Of a DNA stretch of 64,000 bases, positions 51,123-58,651 are shown piece after piece. The translations under genes were made by a program, and so were the position numbers. The notes beneath the pieces were generated by a model, which saw only the letters and a program-made list of their open reading frames with translations, made no database searches and had not been told where the DNA came from. Origin of the DNA: Oscillospiraceae bacterium (GTDB lineage: Bacteria; Bacillota; Clostridia; Oscillospirales; Acutalibacteraceae); the NCBI GenBank assembly GCA_015066625.1, contig SVOC01000010.1:1-64000 (forward strand), given 5' to 3'. Each line of letters opens with the position of its first letter. Within the stretch, counting starts at the first letter, position 1.

Positions 51123-51974
51123 TCAGTCGAGAGTCAATTTGCCCAGCTTTCCGCTTCTGTATTCATCAAGAAGCATAACTGCGGCTCTTTCCGTATCTGT
51201 TTCTCCGCCTTTGATGAGCATTCCCCTTTTTGCTCCGATAAGCTCAAGAAGCTCATAGGGTTCAAGGTCTTCAAAATCGGTAATTTTATATCTTTCTTCA
51301 AGTCTGTCGGGATAATTTTTCTGCAAAACCAGTAAAAGTCTTACTGCAATTTCCTGACTGTCAAGAATTTCGTCCTTGACCGAGCCTATAAAAGCAAGCT
51401 TGAAACCTACTTCAGGGTCTTCAAATTTGGGCCAGAGCACACCGGGAGTATCGAGAAGCTCAATGCCCGAGCCTATGGCAAACCACTGATTGCTTCTTGT
51501 AACACCGGGTTTATCCGCAACCTTGGCACGGTTTTTGCCTGCCATACGGTTGATAAACGAGGATTTGCCCGTGTTGGGAATACCCACAACCATAACTCTG
51601 AGAGATTTGCCTGCCATACCCTTTTCGGTATTGGCTTTGATTTTTTCTTTAAGCACTTCCCTGACCGCAGGCTGGAATTTTTCAAGACCTTTTCCGCTTC
51701 TGCAATCAACAGGCAGTGCAGTTACACCCTTTTCTGCAAGCTCTTTTATTTTGCGTGCCGTTGCGTTGGGATCAGCAAGGTCACACTTATTGAGCAAAAC
51801 TATCCTGGGTTTTGAACCCACTATTTCGTCAAGCTCGGGGTTACGGCTGCTTTCGGGAATACGGGCATCAACAAGCTCGCAGACCGCATCCACCATTGAA
51901 AGGCTTTCTTTGATTAGTCTTCGGGTTTTCGCCATATGGCCGGGAAACCACTGAACCGTCATTTTCTCATTCAT
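51123..51974 (-). CDS. rbgA: Ribosome biogenesis GTPase RbgA (YlqF)
   Basis: 283 residues, needed for late 50S assembly. As normal for this family the GTPase motifs are circularly permuted: G4 LLNKCDLAD comes first (residue ~57), then G1 VGIPNTGKSSF and G3 LLDTPGVL. C-terminal RNA-binding helices follow. It begins 2 nt after the signal peptidase stop. Confidence 0.96.
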   Translation of the reverse strand: MNEKMTVQWFPGHMAKTRRLIKESLSMVDAVCELVDARIPESSRNPELDEIVGSKPRIVLLNKCDLADPNATARKIKELAEKGVTALPVDCRSGKGLEKFQPAVREVLKEKIKANTEKGMAGKSLRVMVVGIPNTGKSSFINRMAGKNRAKVADKPGVTRSNQWFAIGSGIELLDTPGVLWPKFEDPEVGFKLAFIGSVKDEILDSQEIAVRLLLVLQKNYPDRLEERYKITDFEDLEPYELLELIGAKRGMLIKGGETDTERAAVMLLDEYRSGKLGKLTLD

Positions 51975-51976
51975 AA

Positions 51977-52531
51977 TTATCCTATTTTAAACTGACCGAA
52001 AGGCGCAATTCTGAAAAGTGCCTTTCCCATAATATATTCTTCTCTTATGAATCCCACTCTGTTATCACGGCTGTCTGTAGAATGATTTCTGTTATCACCC
52101 ATAACAAAAACACAGCCTTCGGGCACAACAACGGGACCTGCAAAATCTTCTCTGTCTCTTGTGGGGTCTGCAGTGTAGGGCTCGTCAAGTTCAACTCCGT
52201 CAACATAAACCTTGCCTTTGACAAAATCAATATCAACAGTCTGACCCTCCGTTGCGATAATACGCTTTACAAGGGTGTCGGGAATAACTTCCGTTCCGTC
52301 AGGCTGACAGGTTACAACAACATCACCGTATACGGGTTCGGTACACCCTGCGGTGAGCACAATTCTGTCTCCCGACTTAAGAGTGGGATACATTGAATCG
52401 CCCACAACACCGACCGTTCTGAACAAAAACAGAAACGCCATTCCCACACACACAACCGCCGTTGCAACAATTGAAACAGTATCGTATATAAACGAAAGCT
52501 TACCTGATTCTTTTTTTGTTTTATCAGACAT
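51977..52531 (-). CDS. lepB: Signal peptidase I (second of a tandem pair)
   Basis: 184 residues, single N-terminal membrane helix. Catalytic Ser in VVGDSMYPTLKSGD and Lys in LVKRIIATEGQ; the conserved box GDNRNHSTDSRDNR follows. ATG at 52531 has GAGGTGG 5 nt upstream, inside the coding end of the preceding paralogue. Confidence 0.95.
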   Translation of the reverse strand: MSDKTKKESGKLSFIYDTVSIVATAVVCVGMAFLFLFRTVGVVGDSMYPTLKSGDRIVLTAGCTEPVYGDVVVTCQPDGTEVIPDTLVKRIIATEGQTVDIDFVKGKVYVDGVELDEPYTADPTRDREDFAGPVVVPEGCVFVMGDNRNHSTDSRDNRVGFIREEYIMGKALFRIAPFGQFKIG

Positions 52532-52544
52532 TGCAGCCACCTCT

Positions 52545-53129
52545 TTATTCATAATCGTCTATCTTCCAATCACCGGTGGGAAAAATTCTCATATAAACCT
52601 CACCGAGAATATATCTTTCATCAACAAAGCCGATATGGCTTGATCTGCTGTCAAGCGAATCGCCGCGGTTATCGCCCATAAGAAAAACGAAGCCGTCGGG
52701 CACCGTTACGGGAAATTTCACATCATAGCTCAATGTGGTAGGCGAATTGATATAAGGTTCGTTGAGCAATTCGCCGTTGACATAAACATCACCTGTTGAA
52801 AAATCAATGTCAACCATATCTCCGCCTACTGCGATAACTCTTTTGACAATGGGAACATTCCTTTCCCACGGCTGGGTAGAGATAACCACATCTCCCCTGT
52901 CAATATTGAGACTCAGACCTGAAACCGCAACCCAATCGCCGTCGTGAAGTGTGGGAAGCATTGAATCGCCTTCAACACCGATAACTCTGAACACAAGGCA
53001 AAACACAACAAAAGCTGCTATAACCGCACCTTTAAGGGAATCAACAACATCATAAAGGAACGATATACCCGACGGTACTTTGGATTCCTGCGGTGCGAAT
53101 TCAACCGTGAATTCTTCTGTTCTGCGCAT
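52545..53129 (-). CDS. lepB: Signal peptidase I (first of a tandem pair)
   Basis: 194 residues. Ser in VEGDSMLPTLHDGD, Lys in IVKRVIAVGGD, and GDNRGDSLDSRSSHIG. It is a paralogue of the downstream copy with a short extra N-terminal cytoplasmic segment. ATG at 53129 has AAAGGAG upstream. Both copies lie downstream of rplS and upstream of rbgA, a common Bacillota order (rplS-lepB-rbgA-rnhB). Confidence 0.95.
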   Translation of the reverse strand: MRRTEEFTVEFAPQESKVPSGISFLYDVVDSLKGAVIAAFVVFCLVFRVIGVEGDSMLPTLHDGDWVAVSGLSLNIDRGDVVISTQPWERNVPIVKRVIAVGGDMVDIDFSTGDVYVNGELLNEPYINSPTTLSYDVKFPVTVPDGFVFLMGDNRGDSLDSRSSHIGFVDERYILGEVYMRIFPTGDWKIDDYE

Positions 53130-53195
53130 TGTGTTCTCCTTTCTGCACAAAAGAATGCAAATTTAAAGTAATTAATTAATAGAGATAACAGTAAA

Positions 53196-53223
53196 GGTGT
53201 AACAACCGAAAAATTGTTACACC
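53196..53223 (-). terminator. Hairpin after rplS
   Basis: GGTGTAACAA (53196-53205) and TTGTTACACC (53214-53223): 10-bp stem. The T-tract after it on the minus strand is short (TTTACTGTT), so read-through into lepB is likely. Confidence 0.55.
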
Positions 53224-53236
53224 CTCATCAAGCTGA

Positions 53237-53581
53237 TTATCTGATCTGTTCCTTAACCTTTGCAGCCTTACCGACTCTGTCTCTGAGGTAGTAGAGCTTG
53301 CTTCTGCGAACACGACCGTGTCTGATTACTTCAACCTTAGCAACGTTAGGTGAGTGAACGGGGAATACCCTTTCAACGCCTACGCCGTAAGATACACGGC
53401 GAACAGTGAAGGTTGCCGAAACGCCTGAACCCTTCATAGCGATTACTGTACCTTCAAAAGCCTGAATTCTTTCTTTGTCGCCTTCACGAATCTTAACTGA
53501 AACCTTTACGGTATCACCGACTTCGATTGCAGGCACTTCGGATTTGAGTGAATCCTGTGCGATGAGTTTGAGTGCATCCAT
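53237..53581 (-). CDS. rplS: 50S ribosomal protein L19
   Basis: 114 residues, standard L19 length. Core [18 protein letters not shown] and the C-terminal [16 protein letters not shown] motif. GGAGG 8 nt before the ATG. Its own promoter is ~410 nt upstream, so the transcript has an unusually long structured leader. Confidence 0.98.
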   Translation of the reverse strand: MDALKLIAQDSLKSEVPAIEVGDTVKVSVKIREGDKERIQAFEGTVIAMKGSGVSATFTVRRVSYGVGVERVFPVHSPNVAKVEVIRHGRVRRSKLYYLRDRVGKAAKVKEQIR

Positions 53582-53608
53582 TGTAATTTCCTCCGATTTT
53601 TTTCAGAA

Positions 53609-53638
53609 GTTCGTAACTGCCCTTGCAGAAAGAGGAAC
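53609..53638 (-). promoter_or_regulatory. Proximal rplS leader hairpin (candidate L19 autoregulatory site)
   Basis: On the minus strand GTTC-N6-CTGC-AAGG-GCAG-N4-GAAC forms a bulged hairpin ~28 nt before the rplS start. Its position matches L19 leader elements known in Bacillota. The match to that family is untested. Confidence 0.4.
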
Positions 53639-53644
53639 GTCCGC

Positions 53645-53943
53645 TTTAATGTATTTGAGGTGAATGGAATTGATCCCTGCACGGTTTTGAAATGCATATT
53701 TTCGCCAATACTGCGTCAGAAAAAACTCGCAATGCGTGAGCATTCCTTCATTTTTCTTCCTTGTCTTGATAAAAATCTGCTTTTTCAAAACTGCGAAGCA
53801 CCGAAAAGGTCGCAGTTTTGTTGCAGCGAAGTGTTTCTTTTCTGAAGGCATACTGTCGTATGTCAAAAAAAAACGCTTCGATGTGACGGAAATCCGACCT
53901 TTGCGGCGTACCGGGGTCGATTCCATTCACCTCACGCATTAAA
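53645..53943. repeat. ~300 bp palindromic element inside the rplS leader
   Basis: The ends are long inverted repeats: 53645-53651 (TTTAATG) pairs with 53937-53943. Inside a small loop, 53657-53677 (GAGGTGAATGGAAT...CCC) pairs with 53913-53933 over 21 positions with two wobble or mismatch sites. The interior holds further hairpins: AAAACTGCGA/TCGCAGTTTT (53787-53796 with 53810-53819) and CGAAGTGTTT/AAACGCTTCG (53827-53836 with 53871-53880). No open frame inside looks like a gene. It could be an inserted palindromic repeat or a large structured leader RNA. Confidence 0.65.
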
Positions 53944-53993
53944 CCCCGTCTTTAAGTTACAACAACTCTAATGACGGCACAAATGCGAATAAT

Positions 53994-54022
53994 ATGATAA
54001 CACAACATTTTAAAGATTGCAA
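53994..54022 (-). promoter_or_regulatory. Promoter of rplS upstream of the palindromic element
   Basis: Minus strand: TTGCAA (54017-54022), 17-nt spacer, TATCAT (53994-53999) with TGT extension. If used, the palindrome is transcribed as a ~400 nt leader. The flank 54023-54100 is AT-rich without other features. Confidence 0.55.
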
Positions 54023-54100
54023 GTGTTTTTTTGCCGATTTCACATATTTTTTGTAATTTGATAAATATGCACCAAAAACACGGTTATTATTCCCTTTGCA

Positions 54101-54763
54101 TCATTCAAAAATGCTCAAATCTTCCTGTAAAAGCTTCGTTCTGACAATAATAGTGTTTTCTGTTTCGGCACCAAATTGTAATAAAAGTGCATTGAGAAGC
54201 AATTCCGCATTGAGGTTTACGGTGTTGCCTGCCGCAAGAATAGTTTTTATAAACACCTCATTGCCTTTTGCCTCAGCTTCAAATTTACGCACCATTTCGC
54301 AAAGGTTAACGGTTTTTATTCCCCTTTTACTGCGCTTTTCAGCATTGAGCACGCCGCCTTCCGTTACGGAAACCGAACCCGACACAAACCCCTGCGCTTC
54401 ACCTTCATTTGCAAACTCGGCAACAATTTCATATTCCGCCGCCGCAATGGCGTTGGGCTTACACTCGGGTTTTGTAACATCAACAATTTCAATGCCCTCA
54501 GGCATAACGGCGTTAAGCCTTCTTTTGATTTCACCGAATGACATTTCACCTTCAATTCTGATATCAAGAGGCTCTCTCATACCAACCTGACCCAGAGGCA
54601 GAGGCATAAGAAATGTCATATAGGGATGAGGATTGAAGCCTTCTGTATACCAAAGAGGAATTTCCGCACGCCTTACGGCACGGGTCATACAGCGGTTCAT
54701 ATCGAGATGTGAGGTATAAACCGCAAGCCCGTCTTTTTTAAACCACAGTCTTACCGATTTCAT
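54101..54763 (-). CDS. TIGR03936 family radical SAM-associated protein (DUF2344)
   Basis: 220 residues. N-terminus RLWFKKDGLAVYTSHLDMNR and FNPHPYMTFLMPLPLG are typical of the DUF2344 partner of TIGR03960 proteins. ATG at 54763 has GGAGGTG 6 nt upstream and overlaps the radical SAM gene by 26 nt. In related genomes it is fused to or next to that gene; the pair may act in tRNA or ribosome modification, which is unproven. Confidence 0.9.
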   Translation of the reverse strand: MKSVRLWFKKDGLAVYTSHLDMNRCMTRAVRRAEIPLWYTEGFNPHPYMTFLMPLPLGQVGMREPLDIRIEGEMSFGEIKRRLNAVMPEGIEIVDVTKPECKPNAIAAAEYEIVAEFANEGEAQGFVSGSVSVTEGGVLNAEKRSKRGIKTVNLCEMVRKFEAEAKGNEVFIKTILAAGNTVNLNAELLLNALLLQFGAETENTIIVRTKLLQEDLSIFE

Positions 54764-56594
54764 CGCACACACCTCCGTTAAGCTTGTTTGCACCGCAGCC
54801 CGCACACTTTTCACGGCAGCAAGCAGTAGTTTCGCCCTTATGAGCCTTTTTGTTTTCATTCACGAGAAATTTCTTTGTCACACCGTAATCCATATGGTCC
54901 CAAGGCAGAATTTCGTCGTATTCACGGCGTCTTGCAGTATAAAAATACGGGTCAATTCCGTTTTCTGCAAAGCTTTCTTCCCACATATCGGGCTTCAGAC
55001 ATTCAGCCCAGCCGTCAAACTTACAGCCTTTACGCCAAGCGGTTTCGATTACATCGGCAAGGCGTCTGTCACCTCTTGCAAATACGCCCTCAAGGAAGCT
55101 TGTCCAGGGCACGTGACGTGAAACATTCACCTTTCTTGTCTTGACGCAGGAAATAAGATAATTCTGCTTTTCGATAAGCAAATCGGGCTTATCCTGAGGC
55201 TCCCACTGGAAGGGAGTAAAAGGCTTGGGCACAAGAGAAGCAACGCTTATGCTTACGCTGACGCTCTTACCCTTGGGTTTATCCGGATTTTTGTAATATT
55301 CGTCAACAACTGCCTGAGCAAGATTTGCAATGCCTTCGATATCTTCCTCTGTTTCGGTGGGCAGACCAATCATAAAATAAAGCTTGACTGCCGTCCAGCC
55401 GCCTGAAAAGGCCTGTGCCGCGGTTGTAAGCACTTCTTTCTCAGTGATGTTCTTGTTTATAACATCACGAAGACGCTGCGTACCTGCTTCGGGAGCAAAG
55501 GTAAGACCGCTTCTTCTGACGGCATTAAGCTTTTCCATAAGCTCCTTGGGGAAATTATCGGCTCTCAAAGAAGGAAGCGCAATATTTATTTTCTCTTCTA
55601 TCGTCCACGGAAGCATATTGGTTATAAGCTTTTCAAGCCCCTTATAATCGCTTGTACTCAATGAACAAAGTGAAATTTCATCATAACCTGTGTTGTCACA
55701 GATAGCCTTGCACTGTGCCTCAACAACTTCGGGAGACTTCCTTCTGAGAGGTCTGTTAAGGAATCCCGCCTGACAGAATCTGCATCCGCGGATACATCCC
55801 CTGAATATTTCAACAGTTGTTCTGTCGTGAACAACTTCAAGGAAAGGCACAACAAACTCCGACGGCGAGAACATTGAATCAAGGTCAGCAACATTGCGTT
55901 TTTCAACCTTTTCGGGTGCACCGCAGGTAGGAGCAATTGATTTCACGGTGTTGTCCTCATTATATTCAACCTCATAAAGCGAAGGCACATAAACGCCCTT
56001 TATCTGTGCTGCTGCCTGTAAAAATTCCTGCTTTGTTGCACCCTTCGCCTTATATTCTTTCAGCAAATCAATAAGCTCATTGGTAACTTCTTCACCGTCA
56101 CCGGGCAGGGTTATATCAAAGAATTCGGCAATGGGCTCCGCATTACAGACACAAGCTCCGCCGGCAATGACAACAGGCGTAAGTGAAGTTCTGTCCTTCG
56201 ACCTGAGAGGAAGACCTGCAAGATCAAGCATATTGAGAACATTGGTGTAACTCAGCTCATACTGCATAGTAAAACCGAGAATATCGAAATTGCGGATTTC
56301 ATCGCCGCTTTCAAGACCGTAAAGCAGAATGTTGTTCTCTCTCATTACCGCTTCCATATCCGTCCAAGGTGCAAAAACTCTTTCGCACCAAGCATCTTTC
56401 CTTGCGTTGACAAGTGAATAAAGAATTTTCATTCCCAGATGTGACATACCGATTTCATAAGTATCGGGAAAACAGAATGCGTAGCGGATATCAACCTTTG
56501 ATCTATCCTTAACAACGCTGTTGAGCTCACCGCCGGTATATCTGCCGGGCTTCTGAACTTTAAGCAAAAATTTTTCAAGTTTTTTCGGATACAT
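54738..56594 (-). CDS. TIGR03960 family B12-binding radical SAM protein
   Basis: 618 residues. N-terminal part with a cobalamin-type domain; radical SAM motif FRGCIRGCRFCQAGF (CxxxCxxC) near residue 270; C-terminal TTACCREKCAGCG carries extra cysteines for a second metal site. Conserved across Clostridia with unknown substrate. Lies between the spoIVFB-like gene (47 nt) and its DUF2344 partner, and may be in the sigma-E-driven transcript. Confidence 0.94.
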   Translation of the reverse strand: MYPKKLEKFLLKVQKPGRYTGGELNSVVKDRSKVDIRYAFCFPDTYEIGMSHLGMKILYSLVNARKDAWCERVFAPWTDMEAVMRENNILLYGLESGDEIRNFDILGFTMQYELSYTNVLNMLDLAGLPLRSKDRTSLTPVVIAGGACVCNAEPIAEFFDITLPGDGEEVTNELIDLLKEYKAKGATKQEFLQAAAQIKGVYVPSLYEVEYNEDNTVKSIAPTCGAPEKVEKRNVADLDSMFSPSEFVVPFLEVVHDRTTVEIFRGCIRGCRFCQAGFLNRPLRRKSPEVVEAQCKAICDNTGYDEISLCSLSTSDYKGLEKLITNMLPWTIEEKINIALPSLRADNFPKELMEKLNAVRRSGLTFAPEAGTQRLRDVINKNITEKEVLTTAAQAFSGGWTAVKLYFMIGLPTETEEDIEGIANLAQAVVDEYYKNPDKPKGKSVSVSISVASLVPKPFTPFQWEPQDKPDLLIEKQNYLISCVKTRKVNVSRHVPWTSFLEGVFARGDRRLADVIETAWRKGCKFDGWAECLKPDMWEESFAENGIDPYFYTARRREYDEILPWDHMDYGVTKKFLVNENKKAHKGETTACCREKCAGCGANKLNGGVCDEIGKTVV

Positions 56595-56641
56595 AAGATT
56601 TCTCCTAAGTTAAAGTTATCCTGTTAATAGTAGCATAACTT

Positions 56642-57253
56642 TCAGAAAAAATCCATACTTTTTTCTTTTCTGTATGTAACCGCCGCAAGATAGCCCGAAA
56701 CCGCAAGCAAGGTGATGTTGCCGCTTTTCAGAAGCAGAATAAAACCTGCAGCAGCCATAGGTGCAATGATCAAACATGAAATACAGAAGCAAATTTTTTC
56801 GCATTTCCTGTGTTCGGCGTGACGGTCAAGAAAAAATTTCAGAATATTTCCGCCGTCAAGCGGCTGACAGGGCAAAAGATTGAACAAACCCACACAAAGA
56901 CTCACAACCGCCGCCGTTTTTGTTCCGTCCGTATTTCCAAAGACAAAAAGCAGGGCCGACAAAGCAAAATTTGCCGTCGGTCCCGAAGCATAAATTATAA
57001 TTTCCCCAAGGCTTTTTATTCCCGATGCACCGAATCTTTCAAGCTTCACACCGTAAAACGAAAGCTCTATAAGCTTCGGCTTTTCACCGAGAAACATCAG
57101 GCTGATTATATGACCCATTTCGTGAATCACACAGCAAAAAAAGGCCGTTGCACACAATCCGCTTTCATCAACAATCAGCGTTAACGTCACTGCCGCCGCA
57201 AAGGAAATGTTTATTCTCAGAACGGTTTCGCCGAGATTAACCCTCATCGGCAT
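56642..57253 (-). CDS. spoIVFB: Site-2 protease, SpoIVFB-like (M50)
   Basis: 203 residues, intramembrane metalloprotease. Zinc motif VIHEMGHII in helix 2 and NLLPCQPLDGGN as the second motif with the third metal ligand. In Bacillus SpoIVFB cleaves pro-sigma-K. ATG at 57253 overlaps the preceding gene by 17 nt; ATG at 57247 has better spacing to GGAT and may be the real start. The partner gene upstream is an M23/LytM protein, as for SpoIVFA. No sigK is in the window. Confidence 0.85.
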   Translation of the reverse strand: MPMRVNLGETVLRINISFAAAVTLTLIVDESGLCATAFFCCVIHEMGHIISLMFLGEKPKLIELSFYGVKLERFGASGIKSLGEIIIYASGPTANFALSALLFVFGNTDGTKTAAVVSLCVGLFNLLPCQPLDGGNILKFFLDRHAEHRKCEKICFCISCLIIAPMAAAGFILLLKSGNITLLAVSGYLAAVTYRKEKSMDFF

Positions 57254-58178
57254 TATCCGGATAAAGCAGACTTTCGGGATTAACTCTGATGCCGTTTATC
57301 CTTACCTCAAAATGAAGATGGGGTCCCGTAGACCAACCTGTTGAACCCACAAGACCTATTGTTTCGCCCTGTCTTATGACGGTGTCTTCTTTTACATAAA
57401 TCTCCGAAAGATGGCAGTAGTATGTATGAAAATCTTCGGAATGCTCCATAAGAACATAATTCCCCCAGACATCGCTGTTTCCCGTTTCAATAACTTTCCC
57501 GTAAAAGGAGGACGAAACGGGCGTACCCTCATCCGCCGCAAGGTCAAGACCCGTATGAAATCCGTATTTGCCCGAAACAGGATTTGTTCTGTAACCGAAT
57601 TCCGAGGTTATTCTTGCATCCTTAACAGGCATAACAGGCGCAACACTTACATAATAAGGTGCAAACGATGTGCCTTTTGCCGCTTCTTTAACCTGAATAT
57701 CTTTGCCGCCCGATCCATGATTGACAATTTCGCCAACCGCAACGGTTTCGCCGGTTTCGTCGCTGATTACTTCATATGAGTCAACGGTGTAGTTATCCGT
57801 CATTTCAACTTCGTCAGATGATGACGGCAGTAAATCCGTCTGCGAAAAAACGCTTTCTGCCGCATTTTTAATATCCTCCGCGAACTCCCCTGCCGTCATA
57901 TCTTTGAGCATTATTTTTGCATAGTCTTCCTTGATTTTCTCAAAAAATGAAGGACTTATTTTTGATGCAATGAATATTCCCGATACAATAAGTCCGCAGA
58001 TAAGGCACTGCAAAAGCATAAGCCTTACAAGGTAATCGGTTTTATTTTTGGATTTGCCGTGATTTTTTCTGTTCAACTCAGCTTCATCATCAAATCTGAA
58101 TTTATTTCTGTATTCATCCCGTTCAAGGCGTTTTGAGGTATATTCAAAATTATCCGTAACAATCCCTCCAAAAATCAT
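57237..58178 (-). CDS. spoIVFA: LytM/M23 peptidase-domain membrane protein, SpoIVFA-like
   Basis: About 313 residues: ~50-residue charged N-terminus, one membrane helix (LMLLQCLICGLIVSGIFIA), a linker, then an M23 domain (residues ~200-310) with HTGLDLAADEG and GPHLHFEVRINGI, so the zinc ligands are kept. SpoIVFA regulates SpoIVFB in Bacillus; the adjacent spoIVFB-like gene and sigma-E-type promoter support that identity, although a SpoIIQ-like role is possible. Start uncertain: ATG at 58178 has no ribosome site, while GGAGGG at 58164-58169 is followed in frame only by non-standard start codons. Confidence 0.8.
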   Translation of the reverse strand: MIFGGIVTDNFEYTSKRLERDEYRNKFRFDDEAELNRKNHGKSKNKTDYLVRLMLLQCLICGLIVSGIFIASKISPSFFEKIKEDYAKIMLKDMTAGEFAEDIKNAAESVFSQTDLLPSSSDEVEMTDNYTVDSYEVISDETGETVAVGEIVNHGSGGKDIQVKEAAKGTSFAPYYVSVAPVMPVKDARITSEFGYRTNPVSGKYGFHTGLDLAADEGTPVSSSFYGKVIETGNSDVWGNYVLMEHSEDFHTYYCHLSEIYVKEDTVIRQGETIGLVGSTGWSTGPHLHFEVRINGIRVNPESLLYPDNADEG

Positions 58179-58191
58179 ATTTGCCAATTTG

Positions 58192-58220
58192 ATTATATGA
58201 ATCATAAAAAGACTATATGA
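58192..58220 (-). promoter_or_regulatory. Sigma-E-type sporulation promoter of the spoIVF-like operon
   Basis: Minus strand: -35 TCATATA (58214-58220), 14-nt spacer, -10 CATATAAT (58192-58199). The Bacillus sigma-E consensus is KMATATT-N14-15-CATACAHT, so 6/7 and 7/8 positions fit. Predicted start near 58185, only ~7 nt before the ATG. Confidence 0.6.
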
Positions 58221-58221
58221 C

Positions 58222-58247
58222 AAAACCCCGACATCGGTCGGGGTTTT
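58222..58247 (-). terminator. Terminator after the flavoprotein operon
   Basis: AAAACCCCGAC, ATCG loop, GTCGGGGTTTT: 11-bp perfect stem with T-tract, immediately upstream of the sigma-E-type promoter. Confidence 0.85.
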
Positions 58248-58254
58248 ACAGATT

Positions 58255-58650
58255 CTATTCTTCTGCTATGATACGCCAGTAATCGTAGGAATAAATTTTC
58301 GTAAGGCGTTTTTCCGTTTCGCTTATGCTCTTGAAAAATTCTTTATCAAATTCTCCGTCGGGGTCTGCATACATTCCCCAGGCAGAGGCTTCATTTACGC
58401 TCGGATAATATTTATCCCAGAGCAAAGTGCTTCCCTTTTTTTCTTTATTGTAATTAAGGTACCTTGCATCCTCACGCAGGGAATCTCTCACCTTTTTATA
58501 ATCACGGGAAAGCTCATCAAGTTCTTCTTTTGAAGCCGCACCAAGAGAATAATAATCCGCCCTGAGCCTTATGCTTTGCAGGGTTGAAATATATTTTGAC
58601 ATACGCTTTGCAAGCTGTAAATCGCTGAGCTTTTCAAGGCGTGTTTCCAT
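58255..58650 (-). CDS. Small hypothetical protein, helical
   Basis: 131 residues, soluble, predicted coiled or helical over the first ~80 (KLSDLQLAKRMSKYIS, EELDELSRDYKKVRDSL), then an aromatic segment (WDKYYPSVNEASAWGMY). I do not recognise it. It follows the flavoprotein by 1 nt with GAGTGG before ATG 58650; earlier ATGs overlap that gene. Cotranscribed, then terminated. Confidence 0.75.
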   Translation of the reverse strand: METRLEKLSDLQLAKRMSKYISTLQSIRLRADYYSLGAASKEELDELSRDYKKVRDSLREDARYLNYNKEKKGSTLLWDKYYPSVNEASAWGMYADPDGEFDKEFFKSISETEKRLTKIYSYDYWRIIAEE

Positions 58651-58651
58651 A

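Noticed and set aside
51123-51974. Permuted GTPase motif order as a novelty
   Set aside because: Circular permutation G4-G1-G3 is normal for the RbgA/YlqF family.
53603-53942. Open frames on both strands inside the rplS leader
   Set aside because: They lie within the palindromic element, mirror each other, lack ribosome sites and have an unnatural composition.
53645-53943. Palindrome read as SRP RNA, 6S RNA or tmRNA
   Set aside because: None of the signature loops of those RNAs is visible, and the symmetric terminal repeats are unlike them.
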